Assembly: GCA_013146195.2 (NCBI GenBank)
Contig: CM028379.1
Span: 155,774,437 to 155,838,436, forward strand
From: Codonopsis lanceolata
Lineage: Eukaryota; Streptophyta; Magnoliopsida; Asterales; Campanulaceae
Length of the DNA: 64,000 nt
Direction of reading: 5' to 3'
Made by a program: the position numbers and the translations under genes
Notes under the pieces: generated by a model
What the model was told of the DNA's origin: nothing
Database searches by the model: none
What the model saw: only the letters and a program-made list of their open reading frames with translations
In this document: piece by piece, positions 47,563 to 60,756 of the stretch
Position numbering within the stretch: the first letter of the stretch is position 1
Layout of the letters: every line of letters begins with the position of its first letter

Positions 47563-50136
47563 TTTAATCCAAAAAACCCATTTGCTTTTGACAATATTGA
47601 TACTTGGAGCGAATGAACCAAACCCACGCACTAAGGCTTAAAGCTCATCTAACATGGCATGTTTCCATAGAGATCGACTAAGGCTTTGGCTATGGAAACC
47701 AAGTTCAAGAGGTTTGGGTTGAGTGCTAGTGGGATTGGCATATTTGGGGTTGGGTTTAAATATGCTATTTTTGGAGCGAGTGATAATGTTATGGTTAGGC
47801 GAAGGAGGGGGTGGGGGTGGTGATGGATACGGGGCAATAAAGGGTTGATATGGGTTTTGAGGTGGGGAGTGTAGAATCGGGGGAGAGGAGGATTCAGGGA
47901 GGGGTAGAAAGGAGACAAAAGGGAGCTGAATTGGCACCAAAGTGAGGCTCGTGATGAAGTTATGAGAGGAGAGGTCATGAGACGAGAATAAGGGAAAATC
48001 CATTTCGACAAAACGGACATGTCGAGATGTATATATCTTGTTGGTGAGAGGATCGAGATAATAATAAGCACTCTGAGTAGAGGAACGAAGATACAAGGCA
48101 TGGAACGGGATTCAAGTTTATGATGGTTGTAAGGACGAAACCATGGATAGTATCAAATAGGATGCAATAATGAATACAAGAGACCAATATTCCAGAGGGA
48201 GATGGGCGTGAGAAAGAAGAGAGTCATGTTTCTACTATGTGACGATGACGTCGTTCAGCGTAGCCATTATGTTCGGGTGTGTGAGGAGGGGAAGTTAGAT
48301 GAGAAACACCATTGATCCATAGATATGTAGAAAGAGATTGATATTCACCACCGTTGTCAGAATAAACAGTTTTAATGGGTTTCTCAAAATATTTTTTCCT
48401 ATAATGCTTTGAATTGAATAAACATTTCTTTGGTATCCGATTTGTTTTTGAGTGGATAAAACCATATATGTTTAGTGAAATGATCCACAAATATAACATA
48501 ATATTTAAATTTGTCAAAAGAATAAATGGGAGATGTCTATAAATCTGTATAGATTAGCTCAAGAGGAGAATGAGATACCAATGTGTTTTGATGAAAAGGG
48601 AGCTTATGGCTCTTATTACATTGGCGAGCATTGCAAGTAAAAGAAAAATCACTAGAGACTTGAAGCTGAAAAGAAGAAGCAACATTTTTTAGAGTAGGAA
48701 GTGCAGGGTGACCAAGCTAGTGATGCCAGTCTATGGCCAAGGTTTTGACACTTGAGTACGCAAGAACAGGAGATGAATGTCATTCATAAATGCCTTGCTT
48801 AGTTGGACCCATGAGAAGATGTGCCCCCGTAAGTCGATCTTTCATAAGAAAATGATTTGATGAGAATTCAAGAATAAGATTGTTACCAGAACAAAGTTTA
48901 GAAATAGAAATGATATTATGTTGCATATTAGGAATACACAACACATTAGAAAGAGATAAACATTTAGAAAAAATGAAAAAAATAGAACCAATATGAGTTA
49001 TAGGGAGACCGGAGCCATCACCAATGACAATATCTTTCGTACCATCATAGGGGTGATGGAGAGTAAGATTAGAGAGATCATTGGTCACATGATGAGTTGC
49101 ACCAGTGTCAAAGAGCCATGGTGGATGAGATGTAGGTACGGAAAAGGTAGCAACATGTGCTTGAGGGGTGGCAGAATTGAAAGTGGGAGGTGGAGGGAGA
49201 CGGATGATGGGGTGTTTTTCTTAGAAGTTTGGGCATTAATGAAGATAATGGCCTTTTGTGTGAGACCATTGACATTTACCTAGGTAGGGGCGTGGATTGG
49301 TTTGAGCAGTGTTTGATGTAGATCTATAGTGGTTGGTTTTGGGCTGATTGTGGGAGCGATAATTTGTGAAGGTAGGGGCAGTAGGGTTAGATGGTGAACG
49401 GTTAGAAGTGGCATGAGCAGAAGAAGGTATTAAACTTAGGATGGGTTGGGTTTTAAGAACTACTTCCCTATTGATTAATTTTTCATGTAGCTCTTCAAAA
49501 GAGATAGCCGTATCCCGAGCATAGACATCATCAACAACACTTTGATAGGAGGAATCAAGATCGTCAAGGACCTTGTTCGTAACATCTTCAGGATTTAGAA
49601 GAGTATCAAGAAAAGCTAATTGGTCAGTACATGCTTTGATAGCATGCATGTAGTCGGTAATCGATTGAGGACCTTTGACAATAGTTTTCAGTTTGGCCTT
49701 GAGCTGTTTGACATGACCTCAAGAAGGTTTGGCAAAGGTATTGGAGAGGGTATCCCAAAGTTCTTTTGTGGTGGTAGAACGAGAGATGAGTGGGACAATG
49801 GTTGGTTCCAAAGTGCCTACAAGTGTACTGAAAAGAAGTCGGTCTTGTCGAACCCAAGTTAGATAGACTGGGTTGGGTTCATGAACTGTTTCTTTTGTAA
49901 TGGTAGATGATGGAGTAGAGAATGAGCCATCTAAGAATTTGAAAAGATCATAGCCAACAAGAGTGGCCTCAATTTGAAGTTTTCGTGAGAGAAAATTTGC
50001 AAAGTTTAGTTTAATGATGTTGGGGATAGAAACAACAATGAGAGGACACTTAATTAGGTTCATCATCATTAGGATGGTGATGTTAGCCATAGCAATAGGC
50101 AAAGAAGAGGAAGACGGTAGAGGTGGATTAGAAGAA
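47563..50136 (-). pseudogene. Copia gag-pol remains
   Basis: Minus-strand pieces in order: Gag (about 50091 down: LVGYDLFKFLDGS, STTTKELWDTLSNTFAKPS, then FEELHEKLINREVVL); a zinc knuckle with one Cys lost (CQWSHTKGHYLH); protease active site WLFDTGATHH near 49110; GAG-pre-integrase (LGHPALPTLKNV-like, near 48730); the integrase core with VYSDNGGEY and PEHNGYAERRHRHIVE (48224-48420); and a start of reverse transcriptase (SKWVFWIK) that runs into the N gap. Frames shift several times and stops occur. Copia order (integrase before reverse transcriptase) is kept. RE1-like family inferred. Not functional. Confidence 0.88.
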
Positions 50137-50147
50137 CTCTGATACCA
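50137..50147 (-). other. Copia primer site
   Basis: The minus strand reads TGGTATCAGAG (initiator tRNA-Met type). It marks the boundary between this relic and its 5' LTR, which should occupy about 50150-50440 on the plus map. The LTR's outer end was not identified. Confidence 0.8.
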
Positions 50148-50149
50148 TA

Positions 50150-51752
50150 AGGAGATTATGAAGGTATATATAGTACATAATAAGAAGTATTCACATAAAA
50201 CAATACATAATGAAGCAAGGAGACAAGAGTCATGATAGAATACTACAACAACAACATCAAGGTGAGTTGTGATTAGAGCTTGGCTCTATCTGTATTCTTT
50301 ACAAGGACCACAACTTGAGCTTGCCAACCGTTCAAATGGTGGAGAGGGGTTTTCAAGAAGAACAATATCAAGAGCATTGAACAAAAGAGTGCATTTCAGA
50401 GTAAGTAAAGTATAGATTTTTTTGTTTTTAAATGCATGCTAAACTATTTGTGTGATATCAATTTCGTAGTTAACAAAAAACAAAATATTAAAAAAGATAT
50501 TTGTTATTCAAACCAAATATGTTTCCAATATTCCTTCTATTTTGTGTATGAAATTACTTATCTTCCATTGGTACATTCAGATGATCATCTTTATATAAAG
50601 CTTTCCATTTTTTCTTGCAATCACGTGAGACAACATTAATAAAAAAATTAAACATGCACATAATAATATTTGTTATGTTAGAACAGTAAAGAAGATTAAC
50701 TATATTATGCATAGTCTACTTGAAAGTAATTTAGATATGTTTAGTTATATGGTTCTATTTTGTTTATGGATTTGTAATGTTTATCCAACATTAACATCGG
50801 TTATGAAATAGGACTTATATGAAGATCATGAAAATAAAACCAATTTCAAAGTAACATTTTGTTATGGAAAACCAATTTTTTTCTCAACTAGATATGTTTG
50901 TGTATATGATAACTTATCTTCGATCGTTGGATCACATGATCTGTCATATTGTCTTTCCATTGCCTCATACATCCATGTCTGAAGAAAATAGCAATTTATG
51001 TAAACATGCACAGTAAATAAATTGCATATGGTTCTATTATATATCTATTTATTCTTAATACATGTACTGTTTTTGATAAAAGTGCTATTAATTATAAAAA
51101 GTTAATTTTTTTTGATGAGAAAAATGTTTTACATGGGATTTTAAAAAGGAAATTAAACAAAAGATTCCTTTATAAACATGAAGTTACAAGTGAACACAAA
51201 AATTAACAGAATGGATCATTTGTACTTCAAATTTTGTTGTATGGACGACATTAATTGGCATTATGTAAGTATTTTTGTATGTTATTTGGTACAAACTTTG
51301 CAGCCCCTGAAAATACCAATTATTTCTACAGATCTTACAATAAGTATATAAGTAAAACAATTGAACTTTCGAAATTGATCGGTTGGCACAAATAACCCTC
51401 AACCAACTGTATAACACAATAACTTATATCGGATAAAATATTTATGTATTGTAAATTTATAATTTCACCCAACATCAACATGTCCATATTTGTATGTGAT
51501 ACACAATTTGATTGGTGCAGAACACTTTGACCTAAGTAATGATCAAGCTGAAAATATATAAACTAGTCATAAAGTGAATTTCATTTGAAAAGGTAGATAC
51601 ATGTTACTTAACAAATGAATACATGTACATGTTACTTAAACTAGACCTACAGGTAGTATCATTTTTTAAAAGAAAGAAATAAAATTTGAATAGTATTTTT
51701 AAGGGATTACGTTACGTATGAAGAGAATATATGAATACCAAGAATAAACAAC
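50150..51752. other. 5' LTR of the copia relic, then intergenic DNA
   Basis: 50150 to about 50440 is presumed copia LTR. From there to the hAT element it is AT-rich with no supported gene. Confidence 0.4.
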
Positions 51753-51879
51753 ATAAAGACCAGGACCGGCCCAACACTTATGAATGCCTAAAGCAAACTC
51801 TAAAGTAAGACCTTTTAAAATTAAATAATATATTTTTTAATTATTACATTTTTGGTTTAAAGAACATTTTTTGTGCTTT

Positions 51880-52319
51880 TTAGGATGCAAAATCTTTTTT
51901 AAATTATTGTAATCAATTTTATTTAATAATTATTTTTCAATCAAATAAAGCTAGTCCACTTAATCTTTGTTGAGGCATTGTTAATCTTAGATAAGATTTT
52001 ATTAATTTTAGTTTAAAAAAACTTCCTTTTGCCGCAACAGCTACGAGAATCGTTAACATTATTCTATAAGCGATATACACATTTGGAAAAGAATCAAGCC
52101 TTATTATAAATTAAGTATGTCAATTTGTGTATCATTTTTCATTTGTATAATTTGTTTTACAAATAGTTTTGTAAATAGATCTAATCCATCAATATCAGAA
52201 TTGTCATTATGTTTTAGTGAATGTTCAAGGTTAAGACAACTGTTTTTTAAATTTTTATTATCCAATGACCTTAATTTCTCATTAAGAAAACTAATGTCTT
52301 TTAAATTTTTATTATCCAA
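51880..52319 (-). pseudogene. hAT transposase fragment (zinc finger MYM-type 1-like)
   Basis: Minus-strand translation gives CLNLEHSLKHNDNSDIDGLD, then, after frame breaks, RIMLTILVAVAAKGSFFKL and LRLTMPQQRLSGLALF. These are the C-terminal hAT dimerisation-region words of plant TTF/MYM-type hAT transposases. A 58-bp direct duplication (SLDNKNLK twice) lies at its upstream edge, 52258-52345. Not functional. Confidence 0.8.
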
Positions 52320-52376
52320 TGACCTTAATTTCTCATTAAATAGCCTAATGAGAAAAACTAGGAGTCACTTAATATA

Positions 52377-53535
52377 TCTATATATATATATAAAAGCTAG
52401 GTAGTCTAAAAGAGGTAAGATCCCGCCAAAATGCACTTGCTAAAAATGAAAAGTCATCTTTGAGTATTTATTATATAATAGTTAGCATGCATTGAGAACA
52501 AAAATCTGATTAATTGATTACACAACTCTCAAGATGTAGTGAAAATGTGTAAATATCTACATGTGGTACAAAAATATCAAGTTTCTATATAGTAGTATTT
52601 AATAGGAGTAGTCACACATTAAAAATCTGTAAATACAAATTTCTTTTGGTGCATATTTAATTTACTGATTAATTAAAATGAGCAAATAATATTGTAATAA
52701 GAACAAATTTGCTATAAAAATTATGTTCATTGAATACATGTGATTACAAAATAAAATAAAACTACAATTAATTATAAAAAAAAGTTTGCTATGTAAATCT
52801 TCATATATGATCTGTTTGTATTTGAAACTTTTTTGTCTCTTTCATCGTATCCGAAATTATAATATCAAAACAAAATTTATTTTTGCAAATAACCACAATT
52901 AATTATAACTTATTGGTAAACCATTTGAATGTATATGATTAAATCATAATGGTCGATAACAACCACAAGTTATAAATATTTAATAAATATATATGTTATA
53001 TAGAGAATAGTATATATCTGAATTACTATTTATACTACTTAAGATCCTAAATTTTAATAACAAAAAATATCAATTATTAAACTCTAGAAAATTATAAACG
53101 AGAAAATGACTTAAACAATTATAACAATAATTAATTAAATGATATCAATTATACGCTGGCGATTAGGTGGGTTGGGTCGAAACAGATCGTGTCCCATTAT
53201 AATCTAAAATAAAACAGGTCAGAATGAGTAACGGGTCGACCAGTTTTAAACCATATTTTCGGCCAAGAAACCTACACTTACACAGTAAAAATATGGATAA
53301 CCTGCTTCGACCGAAAAAAATAGGTCGGGTTAAGCCAAGTAATTTTCTAGCAGGGCTGGGTGGGTTAACGGGTTTTAGGTTTTAATTATCAGACAAATTA
53401 TACCGATATAATTTGTTTCTTTCATCATGTTTTTTATTTATTTTTAAATTTTGTTTATAATCTTCATTTTATTTGAGTATAATTTAATTAAAATAGATAT
53501 ATGCACGTGCGTTTAACGCACGGGTGTAAAACTAG
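52377..53535 (+). mobile_element. Non-autonomous Helitron
   Basis: The 5' end TCTATATATATATATAAAAG follows A (A/TC). The 3' end has a 6-bp stem hairpin (CGTGCG-TTTAA-CGCACG, 53506-53522 region) followed nine bases later by CTAG and host T. These are the hallmark Helitron termini and A-T insertion site. No Rep or helicase inside. Part of the interior (53160-53400) is rich in gggtcg / gggttgg phrases. Confidence 0.8.
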
Positions 53536-53625
53536 TATTTTTTTAAAAGGTAGTAATTTTTTTTTTTTTTTGAGGCCTAAAGCAAGGGCTTCCTTGCTTC
53601 ACCCTTAGGCTGGCCTGATAAAGAC

Positions 53626-54360
53626 CAAAGTAATGGTATTACTTTAAATGTAGCATATTAAGCAAGATATGAGAAGGTAAACATTTATTTGTCTATATAT
53701 GTGTCAATAAGCAAGAAATGAGATCAATACGGCACGATAATGACAATTTACAAAATATATGTTTATTTTTCCTGCGAAAAAGGAAGAGACTAACAAAACA
53801 AATCATTAAAAACTTTGTGGATATTTGAAAAACATTAAAGAGAAAATTGTTTGATTTGGTGTGATAAAAGTATAATGAAAAAGCAATTAGAAGTCGTCCC
53901 ATATAATTGCAAAGATCCCATCATACTAATGACTAAATGAGATTCAAACTATGTCATATAAAACACATAATAGATATCGATCCATCTTCGAGATTGAACA
54001 AAACATAACTTGATTGGTTTCAGCACATGCTAAGGTCATTATATCGTTGACCATTTCGTATTTGAAAATATTAACTTGAACACTTTATTTTGTTTATTAA
54101 AGATGTTTTAATTAATGGGCCCAAATCTGGGTTAATAGAAATCAACACTTTAGATCTGTTAAAGAAAAGACTAATTGTGTTTCTTCAGATGTGGGAAAAA
54201 AACAAAAAACAAAATTCCCCATTTCACAAATGTTCTTACCAGATCTGGGACAAGTTGGGATAATATGCATGTTGGTGATATTTAATGTCTTCAAAAATAA
54301 TAGATCTGAAAGTTATTTTTAAAATTTTTTTAAAATTATTTTTAATGCCTTGAAAGGCTA
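53626..54360. other. Intergenic, no gene
   Basis: AT-rich, no supported coding sequence. Confidence 0.4.
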
Positions 54361-54361
54361 C

Positions 54362-54366
<5 letters not shown>

Positions 54367-54427
<61 letters not shown>
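54367..54427. repeat. (AT)n microsatellite
   Basis: About 60 bp of pure AT dinucleotide, directly at the 3' side of the SINE-like unit. Similar runs occur at 30218-30261, 31373-31433, 44858-44925 and 58697-58723. Confidence 0.9.
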
Positions 54428-54429
<2 letters not shown>

Positions 54430-54431
<2 letters not shown>

Positions 54432-54595
54432 CATTTGGTGTGGCTCGAACAAATGGTACCTCTGGTGAGGCTTTGAACACCCGACCTCTCTACTGAGAGT
54501 TGTAAAGTCCATGGTGTCTCTAGTGAGACTCGAACACTCAACCTCTCCGTTAGGAGAAATGAGCAGTACCAGTTGAGCTAGAGCTTGTTGGTATC
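54430..54595 (-). mobile_element. tRNA-derived SINE-like unit, partly duplicated
   Basis: On the minus strand a box A-like TAGCTCAACTGG (54580-54569) and box B-like GTTCGAGTCTC (54535-54525) are 33 bases apart, the spacing of a tRNA promoter. An anticodon-arm-like stem (ttctc/gagag) lies between them. The 3' half is repeated downstream (gagaggtcgggtgttcaaag with tcaccagaggtacc), then the (AT)n tail follows. Not a functional tRNA: boxes deviate and the acceptor stem does not close. Confidence 0.55.
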
Positions 54596-54599
54596 TGAA

Positions 54600-57540
54600 A
54601 GTTAATTAATGTACAAGGACATATAAAGAAACAGTAGCAAAATTTTTTGGTTAAAAGATCGACAAATTTACAACATCACTTTCCCAGTTGGAACAAAATC
54701 GATATAGATACTAGATCTGAATTTGTTTGTTTGTAATTTCATCAGATTTAGAACTTTTTATCATAACATATGTATAATAGATGATACTTCGATGTACCAA
54801 ACTGGATCGGTAAAAGTACTTCTATATACATATAAATTTCATATACTTTTTCGTACTTTGTTAACCAAAAATACAAATGTGGAACTTACACATATTTTTG
54901 TTCAGATTTGAATGACTTTGAGGCGAAAATAAAATTATAAGAGAGTTATTGTTCTTTCTACAGATGTTACCTTCTATAACCACCGAAGCCGAACTGATTA
55001 AACCATTTTCATGCTTTTTGTGTCTTATTTCGCTTCTCTTTCATGCCAACTGGATAGAAAAATTGCATTTTACGAAGTGCACCGATCTCTCACATACCTT
55101 CAACTGGAGCTTCAAATCTTTAGATATAAATAATAAATAATTGGATCCTCAAATGTAAAAAAATAATAAATATTCTCACCAAATTATGATTTAGATTCAC
55201 CGCCATATATATACTGTATAAACGTATCTTATTCGAGCAGGAAGAGTGAATGAAATTTGAGGATTTGAGGATCCGAGTCGTTGTTTGAATTTCAGCATAG
55301 GTAGAGAGAAAGGGTGAGAGGGCGGCCAGGTAATTAGGAGAATAATGAATTCTTATTGAACAAATGATTTCTGCTATATGAACAACTTAGGGATAACTAC
55401 GGGTCAGTCTCTTTTGAATGTTTGTAATTGCTACAATCTATCTTTTTTTAATTAGAAAATGACACTTTTGGGGAAAAAACTCTTATTGCCTTAATTAACC
55501 GAGTGCGCGCTATGTTATAATGTTTGCACCGCGATGCATCAGCTATAATTAATCTAATCCTCTTTTTTTTTTCATAACATCAATTTTGGTAAACGTGATG
55601 CATCAATTTAAATGATCCAATATAATTAAAGGATTGTGATACACCATTTAAGCACCTAATTAATGCATCGCGATGCACATATTGATGCATCAAACTGTAA
55701 AATTATAATGAAGTAGGGTTTCATATCCAGTTCCCTCTGCTTCCTTATCCATCATGGCCCTATTTCTTTCTTGGCTGCTCTTTCCCTGTCATTACTGAAA
55801 AATCATCCAACCTAGCCAAGCTCATTTCATTTTCGTTCCAATAACAAATGTTATCTGAAGCTGTGGATTGAGCAAATCTTGACATTACAGAAACAATTTC
55901 TTGAAAATTGACTTTAGCTATTTAAAAAAACCAATGGAGTCCAACAATGAAATATATGATCAAATTATATGCCAATAATTTCTCCAACAATTTACATAAT
56001 ATTTTATCTTCAATATATTTCTAATGGCTAAACACATGATCGCAAATTTTCCCTCCATTCAATCAAAATATTTAACTTTTTTAAAATGCGAATTATTAAA
56101 CAAATTTATTAATGTCGTTGAAGTTTGTAAAATTTACAAAAATAGTTATACCACAAGCAATTTTCCGACAATTAAAGTAGATTTTATATCAGTTGTAATT
56201 TTAGTAAAAAAAATAATTTAGACTTTTAAAGCTAAACATCCTAAATAATTATCATGAACTCTTTATCTACAATGGATGAATTATGTAATTTGAATTTATT
56301 CTTATAAATAGTTTTGCAAATGTTTTATTTTTTTAATATTTTAATTGGACATCAGTAAATATGAATGACCATCTAGAAAATGAATGTTGAGCTTCGCAAC
56401 AGTATATGTTTGGTATATATTTTGAAAAGGGTATATATATGTCTTTAATTCCTGCTCTATCTGATGTCAACACGGTATTACGCTTAATTATGTTATAGAG
56501 TACTTCATAATTATTATTTCTATATATATATATAGATTACTATACTATTTTTGTACAGCGCATTAAAAGATTTGGATTATAAGTAACTCTCATTTGGATT
56601 GCAGGTCGTCGGTCAGAATTGCAAGTATCTCTACAATTCATCGTCCAACGACTGATGATGATGATTCAAGTTACATTCCTACAAAAAATCGTGTTTCGAT
56701 ACTTCATTGTCTTTACCTATATGTAAGGGGTTTTTTAAAATATAATTTTCACCTACATAAGTTATAGTAAGTTGCATATTTTTTTCTCATGCTTTATTCA
56801 TGTCATCATTTCTATCTATTAAGCCACTAATATTACGTCATATATTAGTGTGTAACATACCCAAAATATTGTGTTCAATTTTCTTATGCATTATATTCTT
56901 TCATTTGATGATGATTTCAATAATATTTCCTTATTGACACATGAAATAATAGAAACCATAATTTTATTACAATGTCTTGATGAAATAATTTTGTGCTTTT
57001 GTAAACAAATTTTATCTTACATAATCTATATTACAATAGAGCTCATTCTCACACATGTACAATTGACTAAAGCTATTCAGAGGTTGAGATTAAATAATCT
57101 TAAAAAATTTAATGGTTGAGATTCACTCTCACATTCACATGTGTGAAAGTAGTTATCCACTTTTAACTATCTATTTTCTCTCACCATGTTACAAAGTTAC
57201 CCCATACAATTAATATTATGAGCAGTCACACCCTGAGATTAATATTCTAAACCATTACCCCTTACAAAACATCAACCTTACATTAATATAATCTCACAAT
57301 AGAGCCCAATTGATTGACTGAGACTATCTGGTCATAGGGGTTGATTCTGCCGCAAAATCAAATGTTCATATGTCAGTTACATATAACTTCTTACAAATAA
57401 CCCTCTTCAACTATGGGTCGAGTTCGAATAGCGCCCCTCAACTACCGCTTGAAGTAATGTACCCCTCAACTGTAACATTTTTTTAAAATCGCATCTTCTA
57501 TTTAAACGTTGGCGTTTCAATTGACGAAATCAGATATACT
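54600..57540. other. AT-rich intergenic DNA, no gene
   Basis: No supported gene. 55500-55690 has several gatgcatc and catcgcgatgca palindromic phrases. A TCTATATATATATATAG at about 56520 could be a Helitron 5' end for the 3' end at 57575, but its flanking base is T rather than A. Confidence 0.4.
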
Positions 57541-57545
57541 GACAT

Positions 57546-57575
57546 CGTGCCATAAGCACGGGTATGAAGATCTAG
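57546..57575 (+). mobile_element. Helitron 3' terminus
   Basis: Hairpin CGTGC-cataa-GCACG, then ggtatgaagat, then CTAG followed by T. It fits the Helitron 3' end rule. Its 5' partner is not proven. Confidence 0.55.
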
Positions 57576-58371
57576 TAGATGAGCATTAATAAAGTTGGAA
57601 TCATTTTTTTTTAATGCTATGCATAAGATATTTTATAAAATTATATACTTTTCCATACTTACTCACAAAAGTATGGGTCTTCCTTTTTTAATACTCAAGT
57701 TTTAAGCGCATTTATAGATTTTAATAGTAAAACATTTGCATTTTGTAGTTGTGGTCGATCATAGAAGTCCAAATTTTGTATCTACAAATTTCGACAAAGA
57801 TAGTTTATGTCTTACGAACGATGAACATCTTTCACTTTCCTCACTTGGTTTGTATAATTTCCGTACAGTCATTTGTACATTTACTTTTGAAATATTTATG
57901 TACTTTTTATCATTATTATAACTATACCATTACAATTTTAAATTTGTTTTAGGTTATTGGGATATTGACGATCTAACTTTCACATGTACTTTTTGTGGTG
58001 CTTGGTTTTGGTACGAGGAGAGATTAGCTTCGACATTATAAGACCCGCAAAACAAAGTTCAGTTTGAAAAATACAACTTCTATTCTAAAATCACCCATTC
58101 CAGAATTACAAGTATCGTTATATGGAAACACCGATAAAAGTAAACATTTTCGTCAAAACATATGGTCGTATAACAATATGTTCAATTTCACTTCAATGGG
58201 AGGGAAGATAGACATTCGTGTAAATCAAGGTCGTTTTCCTCCTGTTTTCAAACTTCATGGTCAAAACTATCATTTAATTGAAAACCTTCTTCCACCCATG
58301 GGTGCAACACTAAAGTTTGCACAATTGTATATTTATGATACTGAAAATGAAGTTGAAAATAGAATTGCTAC

Positions 58372-58690
58372 TAGGGGTGAGCTTGGTCCGGTTCGGTCCA
58401 GTTATATATGAGAACCAAAACATTGGTTCGGTTCAGAACCAATTAAAGATGTATGAGAACCAGGACCGGACCAATACTATGATTTTTTTACTTTTTAACT
58501 GTTTAATACAAATACATAATAAAAATTTTAAGATTAAAACTTCATTAAAAAATTAAAAAAACCTTCTATAAAAGTACATTCAACAATTAAAAATGTCGAA
58601 CTCATAAACTCATAGTATAACAAACTGGTGGAAACAAAATAATAAAAGAGTACCAATTAAAAAGTAGAACAAAGAAAGTATTAGGATATA

Positions 58691-58731
<41 letters not shown>

Positions 58732-58914
58732 AATAAAATAAATAAATAAAAAACATATTGGGTTGGTTCGGTCCGGTTCCGTGTTTTTTTAGTTCGAGAA
58801 CCGGGACCAACCAAAATGTCAAATTTTATGAAAATTCAGATCCATGACCAAACCAAAGTATTGGTCCGGTTCTATTGGTTCGGTCCGGTTCCGAAAAAAT
58901 TATGCTCACCTCTA
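58372..58914. mobile_element. hAT-like MITE inside the Helitron gene
   Basis: Ends TAGGGGTGAGC and, inverted, TAGAGGTGAGC. Perfect 8-bp duplications ATTGCTAC at 58364-58371 and 58915-58922. The interior has ggttcggtccggttc phrases in both orientations and an (AT)n. Same style as 21233-21600 but a different family. Confidence 0.85.
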
Positions 58915-59612
58915 ATTGCTACCGTAAGGTAAAGACATTTAAATCATTAATACTCATTTTGTTTTGTACATGATTGCCAACATATTATATTAATTTTATA
59001 ATTGTTTTTCATACATGCAAGATGTCAATTCTCATGATCTTCATTCTGAAATTGTATCTGATTTGAAGACCATGTTAGATACAAATAATGTTTTGGTGCA
59101 TTCTTTTCGAATGACGAAAGATAAAATGATTCAAGAAGGTAGATCAGAAGTCAAATTAAAATTGATAGGAAGACGAAGTGGTGATGCGAGAAGGTACAAT
59201 CTCCCGACTGCATATGAGGTTGCTGCATTGGTTGTTGGTGATTTTGATCAAATGTGAGGTGATAGGGATATTTTGCTTGAGAGTCAAACGGGACAACTTA
59301 AGCGTATAAACGAATAGTATCCTGCTTATCTTCCTCTCCAGTATCCATTGATTTTTTCCGTATGGCGAGGATGGATACAGAGAAGATATTCCATTTTCTG
59401 AATTAAAAGATGTTGGAAAACTAGTGTTTTTAAATGAAGTAAATTGGGGCTTTGAGGCACTAATTTATTTGTGAGTCATTTATGTAATGAGTAATGGCTA
59501 TGGTAATTGTGGAATTATGTTCTTCTCCGTGAGTACATAAGAATACTATATTTATTTGTCCAATTCGGATATCGGATGAATAAGTTATAGATGTTTAAAG
59601 TAGGACATTGGA

Positions 59613-59900
59613 AATGTTGGAAGTTGGTTATCCCACATTGGAAAAATATGAAAGGCTTGAAGGGTTTATATACAAAGGTTCCCTTGTGTTTGGGTAAGCT
59701 TGTATAGAAAGAACTATCCCTCCCGCGCCCGTAGGGGAGGGGAGGGGGTGCAAATCAAGGTCCAATTTAGCTTGGACTGACGTACTCGTGTGCCTGCACA
59801 TGCGGACACGAATGTCGGACCAAATTGTGCTACCTAGTCAAACCCGCCTTTTGCACATTTTTCTTTTGAATTTTATAATGGGCAGATTAATTCTGTCTTA
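59613..59900 (+). mobile_element. LTR/TRIM-like fragment
   Basis: Begins tgttggaagttggttatcc, continues cacattggaaaaatatgaa, aagggtttatatacaaagg (TATA-like) and a cccgcgcccgtaggggagg block. This is a familiar plant short-LTR layout. Borders uncertain; it splits the Helitron pseudogene. Confidence 0.4.
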
Positions 59901-60756
59901 ATGTCTGCTTTAATTGATTGATTAATGGACATAATCAAAACGTTTTAGTGGAGGTGTCAGATTCATGATACAAAACTATTAAGATGCTATGACTATATAT
60001 AGATGGGTAAGTTACCCGGATTTATTTCTTACATTTACATGTAATCCCAAGTGCCTAAAATTGATAGATTTGTTGTAGCACGTGGATTAAAGCCTGAAGA
60101 TCGACCAAATATTATTTACTGGGTTTTTAAAGTGAAGCTTGATGGACTTATCAAATATCTTCATAAAAACAAGATTTTTAGAACTGTCAGATCAAGTAAC
60201 TTTGTGTTTTATTTTTAGGTGAATATTTTTAAAAACATATAAAATTTCCATTTTAATTCTAATTTATTTACGCTTATTATGGTTTATTTGTGTGTCATAT
60301 TTTCTACAGTCATTTATACTGTAGAGTTTCAGAAGAGGGGTTTGCTGCATTCTGACATATTATTGTTCCTTTCTTTCGAAGAGAAGAATCCGACAGCGGA
60401 TGCAATTGATCGTTTCATTACAACAGAGATCCCAGATGAAAATGAGGACCCAATTTACTATGCTGCAGTTCAAGATTTTATGATACACAGTCCGTGTGGT
60501 GGTGATCGAAAGGATGCTCCTTGCATGATAGATGGTCGTTGTTTAAAGCATTTTCCAAAAAAAATTGTTGAGATGACTACAATTGACGAAGATGGATATC
60601 TTGTGTATAGACGTCGGGATAATGAAAGGACGATAGTTAAGAATGTAATTGTTTTTGACAATAGACATGTCGTTCCTCATAATTGATACTTATTGATTAC
60701 TTATGGGGCCCATTTGAATGTTGAGTGGTGTAATCAACCGTGTGCAATAAAATATT

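Larger units (their letters stand above)
51761..53617 (-). mobile_element. hAT transposon relic containing a Helitron
   Basis: Ends are CAGGACCGGCCC and, inverted, CAGGCCAGCCTAAG. The 8-bp duplication ATAAAGAC is perfect at 51753-51760 and 53618-53625, as expected for hAT. Decayed transposase coding lies at 51880-52319 on the minus strand. A Helitron occupies 52377-53535. Without it the element would be about 0.7 kb, so it is internally deleted. Confidence 0.85.

Noticed and set aside
47434..47631. Frames across the N gap
   Set aside because: They are produced by translating N runs; only the end outside the gap (reverse transcriptase start) has meaning.
54525..54594. tRNA gene
   Set aside because: Box A and B are present but each is mutated, the acceptor stem does not close, and the 3' half is duplicated. 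A SINE fits better.
56871..57119. 82-codon plus-strand frame
   Set aside because: AT-rich Ile/Leu-rich translation without motif; such lengths arise by chance here.
60279..60686. Functional standalone 135-residue gene
   Set aside because: Its words match the middle of Helitron Rep. Upstream and downstream pieces lie in order around it with stops, so it is a pseudogene fragment.
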